DNA from: Chthoniobacterales bacterium
Lineage (GTDB): Bacteria > Verrucomicrobiota > Verrucomicrobiia > Chthoniobacterales > UBA10450
Assembly (NCBI GenBank): GCA_003244145.1
Contig: QHBM01000151.1
Coordinates: 1-54,583, forward strand
DNA length: 54,583 nucleotides
Reading direction: 5' to 3'
The stretch's first letter is position 1. Every line of letters starts with the position of its first letter. Made by a program: the position numbers and the translations under genes. The notes under the pieces were generated by a model. That model was not told the origin of the DNA. It searched no databases and saw only the letters and a list, made by a program, of their open reading frames with translations. Of this stretch, positions 51,431-54,583 are shown piece by piece.

Positions 51431-53812
51431 TTGGCCACTCTGCCGCTGGTTTTTATTTCCGCTGTCAGCCGCGAACTCCGGACCGCCCGGCAGTTAGTCG
51501 CTAACACTCTTACCTTTCTCGGTTACCAGCCCATCTGGCAGGATGTGTTCGGCACCGAGACCGGCGACTTGCGCGCGATGTTGCGCCAGCAAATCGACCA
51601 ATGCAAAGGAGTCGTTCAGCTAGTCGGGCAATGCTATGGCGCCGAGCCTCCCGAGCCGGACCCGCAGTTCGGTCGGGTCAGCTACACTCAATACGAAGCT
51701 CTCTACGCCCGGCAACGCGGCAAGAAGGTCTGGTACCTTTTCATCGACGAAAACTTTCCGGTCGATGGTTGCGAAGGCGAATCCGAAGAAGTGCGCGAAT
51801 TGCAAGCCGCCTATCGCCGCCGCCTCCAGGCTGATGCCCATCTCTTTCATCCTTTGAATAGCAACGCCGCGCTGGAAGCGAGCGTGCTCAAGCTCCGCGA
51901 CGATCTCGTTCGCATCCGCCGCGGCGTCAGACAATGGGCCGCCGGCGTGGCGATTCTTCTCGTTATAAGTGTCGTCCTTGGCTTCTGGCTCTTGCATACC
52001 CAGCGCCAGACTACTCAACGCGTGGCCGACGCGGAGCATGCTGTCGTCGCCATGACTCAGGAAATGGCCAAGCTGCGCGAAGGCATTCTGAGTTACCCGC
52101 GGGTCGAGTCTAAGATGAAGCAATCTCAGGCCGAGGAAGATCCTGCGGCGCTGCAGGAGCGCGTTTACAATGAGCTAGCCAAACAGCTTGGAGTTGATGC
52201 CGCCGTCCTGCGCGAGAAACTGCCGCAGGTCGCCGCGGACTTGAAGCGCGCGCCGGACGTTCCGACCTACGAACGCGCTAACGCTGCCTACGTCAGCAAG
52301 GACTATGTCGAGGCGGAACGTTTGGCCTTACAGGCAGTGGATGAGGCGCAAAAAGCCGGTTTGAAAAAACCCGAGCAAATCCTTCCGGCCTTGCAACTGG
52401 CCGGTTACTCGGCCCAAAAGCGAATCCAGTTCAAGACGGCCATGGAACATTTCCGGGCCGCGGAAAAGCTGACCGATCGCGCGACAAACCCAGAGAAGTG
52501 GGCCGAAGTGCAGCACGCGATTGGCGAGGTGCTCATCGATGAAGGCCTCTACCGCGAGGCAGAGCGTGTCCTTCGAGCGGTAGTGGAAACGCGGAAGCAA
52601 ACCTTCGGTGGAGACGACCCCGACACCTTGCGCAGCCGGAACCGCCTTGCCTACGCCCTCTATCGCCAGGGTAAGTATAACGATGCGATTGCCGACTTTC
52701 GCCAGATTGTTACCTCGGAGGAGAAGACTTTTGGCCCGACCGATTCCGAGACGCTCCTCAGCCGCAATGGGCTCGCCATCGCTCTGGATAACGGAGGCAA
52801 GTCCTCTGAAGCCGAAGCAGAGCACCGGCGCGTCCTCGAGATTAGAGAGAAAGTCCTGGGACCTGAGCACCCTGACACACTTAGAACCAGGAACAACATT
52901 GCTCTTACTCTTGATCGGCAAGGCAAACATGCCGAAGCAGCCGCTGCTTACCGCGATGTGATTGAGCTGGAGAACAAAGTCCTGGGTCCCGAGCACCCCG
53001 ATACTCTTAGGAGCAGGAGCAGCCTGGCCTATGCGCTGGATCATCAGGGTAAGTATCCCGAAGCCGAGTTGAACCTCCGCGACGTCATTAGGCTGGAAGA
53101 AAAGGTCCTTGGTCCCGAGCATCCCGATACTATCGTCAGCCGTCTTCGGCTCGATAAGGTCCTTATGAGTCAAGGGAAGTTCGCGGAAGCGGAAACGGAT
53201 TTTCGTGAGCTTATTCCCTTGGCCGGGAAAGTCCTTGGAACCGAGCATCCCGATACCCTGGCTAGCCGCTCCGGTCTCGCTAATGCCTTGCAAAGCCAAA
53301 GTAAATTTGCAGAAGCTGCCAGCGAATACCGGGAAGTCATCGCGCTTGAGGAGAAGGTGCTAGGGCCCGAACATCCTAACACGCTTCTTAACCGCAATAG
53401 CCTGGCTAACTCTCTCATGGGCGAAAGCAAACATGCCGAGGCCGAGCCAATTTTTCGTGAGCTGATTGCATTAGAAGAAAAAGCGCTGGGACCGGAAAGC
53501 CCCATCACGATCAGAAGCCGGCGCGGACTTGCTAACTCACTCTTCAACCAGGCTAAGTATCCAGACGCCGAAGTTGAGTATCGTCAGGTCCTGCAGCTCG
53601 CCGAGAAGGTGCGCGGCCCGCAACATCTGGAAACGCTCGAGGCCTGCTACGACCTTGCTTCAAACCTGGCTCGCGAAGGCAAAATCTCCGAAGCCAAGGA
53701 CCTGACTCGCCGGGCTGCCGAAGGCGCCCGCAAAGTTCTCGGTCCAAACCATCCCGCCACCCAAAAATACTCCTCCTTCCTGACCGAGCTGGAAAAGAAA
53801 ACCGCCCTCTAA
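51431..53812 (+). CDS. DUF4062-TM-TPR protein
   Basis: A 793-residue protein starting at TTG 51431, with no ATG or GTG fitting the N-terminus. Residues 4-165 are a DUF4062 domain (PLVFISAVSRELRTARQLVA, VVQLVGQCYGAEP, VSYTQYEALYARQRGKKVWY), a TIR/nucleosidase-like fold often found at the front of STAND-type sensors. A TM helix follows (AAGVAILLVISVVLGFWLLH, about 170-189), a coiled-coil, then about ten TPR repeats of 42 residues with LGPEHPDTLRSRxxLAxALxx (kinesin-light-chain type). No NTPase domain is present. It is probably membrane-anchored, with the DUF4062 and the TPR domain on opposite sides of the membrane or both cytoplasmic; topology is undecided. Function unknown. Confidence 0.82.
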   Translation: MATLPLVFISAVSRELRTARQLVANTLTFLGYQPIWQDVFGTETGDLRAMLRQQIDQCKGVVQLVGQCYGAEPPEPDPQFGRVSYTQYEALYARQRGKKVWYLFIDENFPVDGCEGESEEVRELQAAYRRRLQADAHLFHPLNSNAALEASVLKLRDDLVRIRRGVRQWAAGVAILLVISVVLGFWLLHTQRQTTQRVADAEHAVVAMTQEMAKLREGILSYPRVESKMKQSQAEEDPAALQERVYNELAKQLGVDAAVLREKLPQVAADLKRAPDVPTYERANAAYVSKDYVEAERLALQAVDEAQKAGLKKPEQILPALQLAGYSAQKRIQFKTAMEHFRAAEKLTDRATNPEKWAEVQHAIGEVLIDEGLYREAERVLRAVVETRKQTFGGDDPDTLRSRNRLAYALYRQGKYNDAIADFRQIVTSEEKTFGPTDSETLLSRNGLAIALDNGGKSSEAEAEHRRVLEIREKVLGPEHPDTLRTRNNIALTLDRQGKHAEAAAAYRDVIELENKVLGPEHPDTLRSRSSLAYALDHQGKYPEAELNLRDVIRLEEKVLGPEHPDTIVSRLRLDKVLMSQGKFAEAETDFRELIPLAGKVLGTEHPDTLASRSGLANALQSQSKFAEAASEYREVIALEEKVLGPEHPNTLLNRNSLANSLMGESKHAEAEPIFRELIALEEKALGPESPITIRSRRGLANSLFNQAKYPDAEVEYRQVLQLAEKVRGPQHLETLEACYDLASNLAREGKISEAKDLTRRAAEGARKVLGPNHPATQKYSSFLTELEKKTAL

Positions 53813-53826
53813 TAGCGGCTTTCAAC

Positions 53827-54072
53827 ATGAGATACATGGTGGTTGAGACCTTCGCGCCCGGAATGAAAGCGTTGGTTTATGAACGGTTCCACGAAAACGG
53901 TAGAATGCTTCCGGCTGGCCTCCATTATATCGATAGCTGGCTAGAGAAGGAGGGAGACCGGTGCTTCCAGCTCATGGAGATCGATTCTCCACAGCTTTTT
54001 GAAATTTGGATGAGCGCCTGGACGGACCTTGTTTCCTTTCAAGTGATCGAACTTGAAACAAGAGAGTTGTAA
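53827..54072 (+). CDS. DUF3303-domain protein
   Basis: An 81-residue protein matching DUF3303: MRYMVVETFAPGMKALVYER, then FHENGRMLPAGLHYIDSWLE and FQLMEIDSPQLFEIWMSAWT, closing with DLVSFQVIELE. The fold is a ferredoxin-like dimeric alpha/beta barrel, as in small stress or monooxygenase-like proteins; no catalytic role is known. It starts 14 bases after the DUF4062-TPR stop and is probably on the same transcript. Confidence 0.85.
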   Translation: MRYMVVETFAPGMKALVYERFHENGRMLPAGLHYIDSWLEKEGDRCFQLMEIDSPQLFEIWMSAWTDLVSFQVIELETREL

Positions 54073-54114
54073 TTCGTTGCGGCTCGCCTTCCGCTGGAAC
54101 AATCTGTTCGGACC

Positions 54115-54583
54115 GTGGCTAAGAAAATCGCCAAGACCTGCGTGGTCCTGAATCCGGCAGCCGGATCTGTCCGCGATCTCGAAACGTTGCTGAAGAGAAT
54201 CCAGCGGCTTCCTCACACTGATCTCTGCATTTCCCAAAAGGCCGGCTCGGCGGCGCGGTTGGCGCGCGCTGCCTTGCGCAAGGGCTGCAGGAAAATAGTC
54301 GCCGCGGGCGGGGATGGCACGTTAAACGAAGTCATCAACGGAGTGCGCGAAGACGCGGGGACCGCGCGCGTGGGATTGATTCCGCTCGGCACCGGGAATG
54401 ATTTTGCGCGCACCCTGGGCCTACCGACTGATCTCGATGAGGCGATCGCGGTAATTCGAGCCGGTCGCACACGCGCGATCGATCTGGTCCGCGTGACCAG
54501 CGATAAGGTGCGCTATTTCGTTAACGTATCGGCGGGCGGATTCAGCGGCTTGGTGAACGAAAAGTTGACGCCCGAGATAAAAC
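54115..54583 (+). CDS. Diacylglycerol/lipid kinase family protein (3' truncated by window end)
   Basis: The last gene, cut by the window edge after about 156 residues. GTG 54115 is the likely start (VAKKIAKTCVVLNPAAGSVR). The catalytic domain shows KIVAAGGDGTLNEVINGVRE and VGLIPLGTGNDFARTLGLPT, the GGDGT and GTGNDFA motifs of DgkB/YegS lipid kinases. The motif GTGNDFARTLG is closer to true DgkB-type enzymes than the first lipid kinase in this window (GTLNHFAKDLR). It would phosphorylate diacylglycerol or a related lipid. It follows DUF3303 with 42 bases between. Confidence 0.9.
   Translation, partial: MAKKIAKTCVVLNPAAGSVRDLETLLKRIQRLPHTDLCISQKAGSAARLARAALRKGCRKIVAAGGDGTLNEVINGVREDAGTARVGLIPLGTGNDFARTLGLPTDLDEAIAVIRAGRTRAIDLVRVTSDKVRYFVNVSAGGFSGLVNEKLTPEIK

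Noticed and set aside
1-54583. Mobile element or prophage
   Set aside because: No integrase, transposase, phage structural gene, tRNA-linked direct repeat or clear base-composition shift was seen.

Overview
The window reads as chromosomal DNA of a GC-rich (roughly 60% G+C) Gram-negative soil-type bacterium, most likely Verrucomicrobiota and within it a Chthoniobacterales/Udaeobacter-like lineage. This is inferred from the verrucomicrobial form of RNA polymerase omega, large secreted proteins ending in a tandem module I associate with that phylum, and DUF4912, DUF3303, DUF4062-TPR and DUF5329 proteins. There is no rRNA, tRNA, CRISPR array, integrase, transposase or prophage. Genes are tightly packed on both strands with many ATGA stop-start overlaps.

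Layout. 1-3.2 kb: end of a membrane fusion protein and its RND efflux pump. 3.2-9.1 kb: an unusual four-fold-repeat membrane protein (COG4705 type), a lone MazE/AbrB-like regulator, a DUF5329 protein, a lipoprotein phospholipase D/cardiolipin synthase-like enzyme, rpoZ, a TMEM175-like protein, and HD and GNAT enzymes. 9.1-13.6 kb: two very small membrane protein genes (one a Pmp3/YqaE protein with a non-ATG start) and a tricorn-like S41 peptidase. 13.6-24 kb: a duplicated-domain secreted protein, small membrane proteins, a pectinesterase with tandem C-terminal modules, a transmembrane pseudokinase, a VPS10/BNR-repeat exoprotein with a LolA-like partner, and a Pro-rich membrane protein. 24-31.6 kb: LLM oxidoreductase, zinc alcohol dehydrogenase, DMT exporter, acyltransferase 3, a three-gene lipid/phosphate operon (diacylglycerol kinase, calcineurin-like phosphoesterase, PAP2 phosphatase) and thyA. 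31.6-39 kb: Prc-type protease, MBL hydrolase, CPBP protease, the amgK-murU peptidoglycan-recycling pair, a PH-domain protein and a two-domain retropepsin-like protease. 39-43 kb: two APC amino-acid permeases and DUF4912. 43-51 kb: two giant paralogous secreted BNR-type proteins, each preceded by a copy of the same 79-bp non-coding element. 51.4 kb to the end: a DUF4062-TM-TPR protein, DUF3303, and a second, truncated diacylglycerol-kinase-like gene.

Most products act at or beyond the cell envelope: export, wall recycling, lipid phosphate turnover, envelope proteolysis and large secreted repeat proteins. The strongest leads for something undescribed are the 79-bp leader element shared by the two giant exoproteins, the recurrent C-terminal module (six copies in three proteins), the membrane pseudokinase, and the DUF4062-TM-TPR protein. 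Several small genes (43, 44 and 57 codons) are easily missed by automatic annotation. All family assignments are from reading the sequence; no database search was run.
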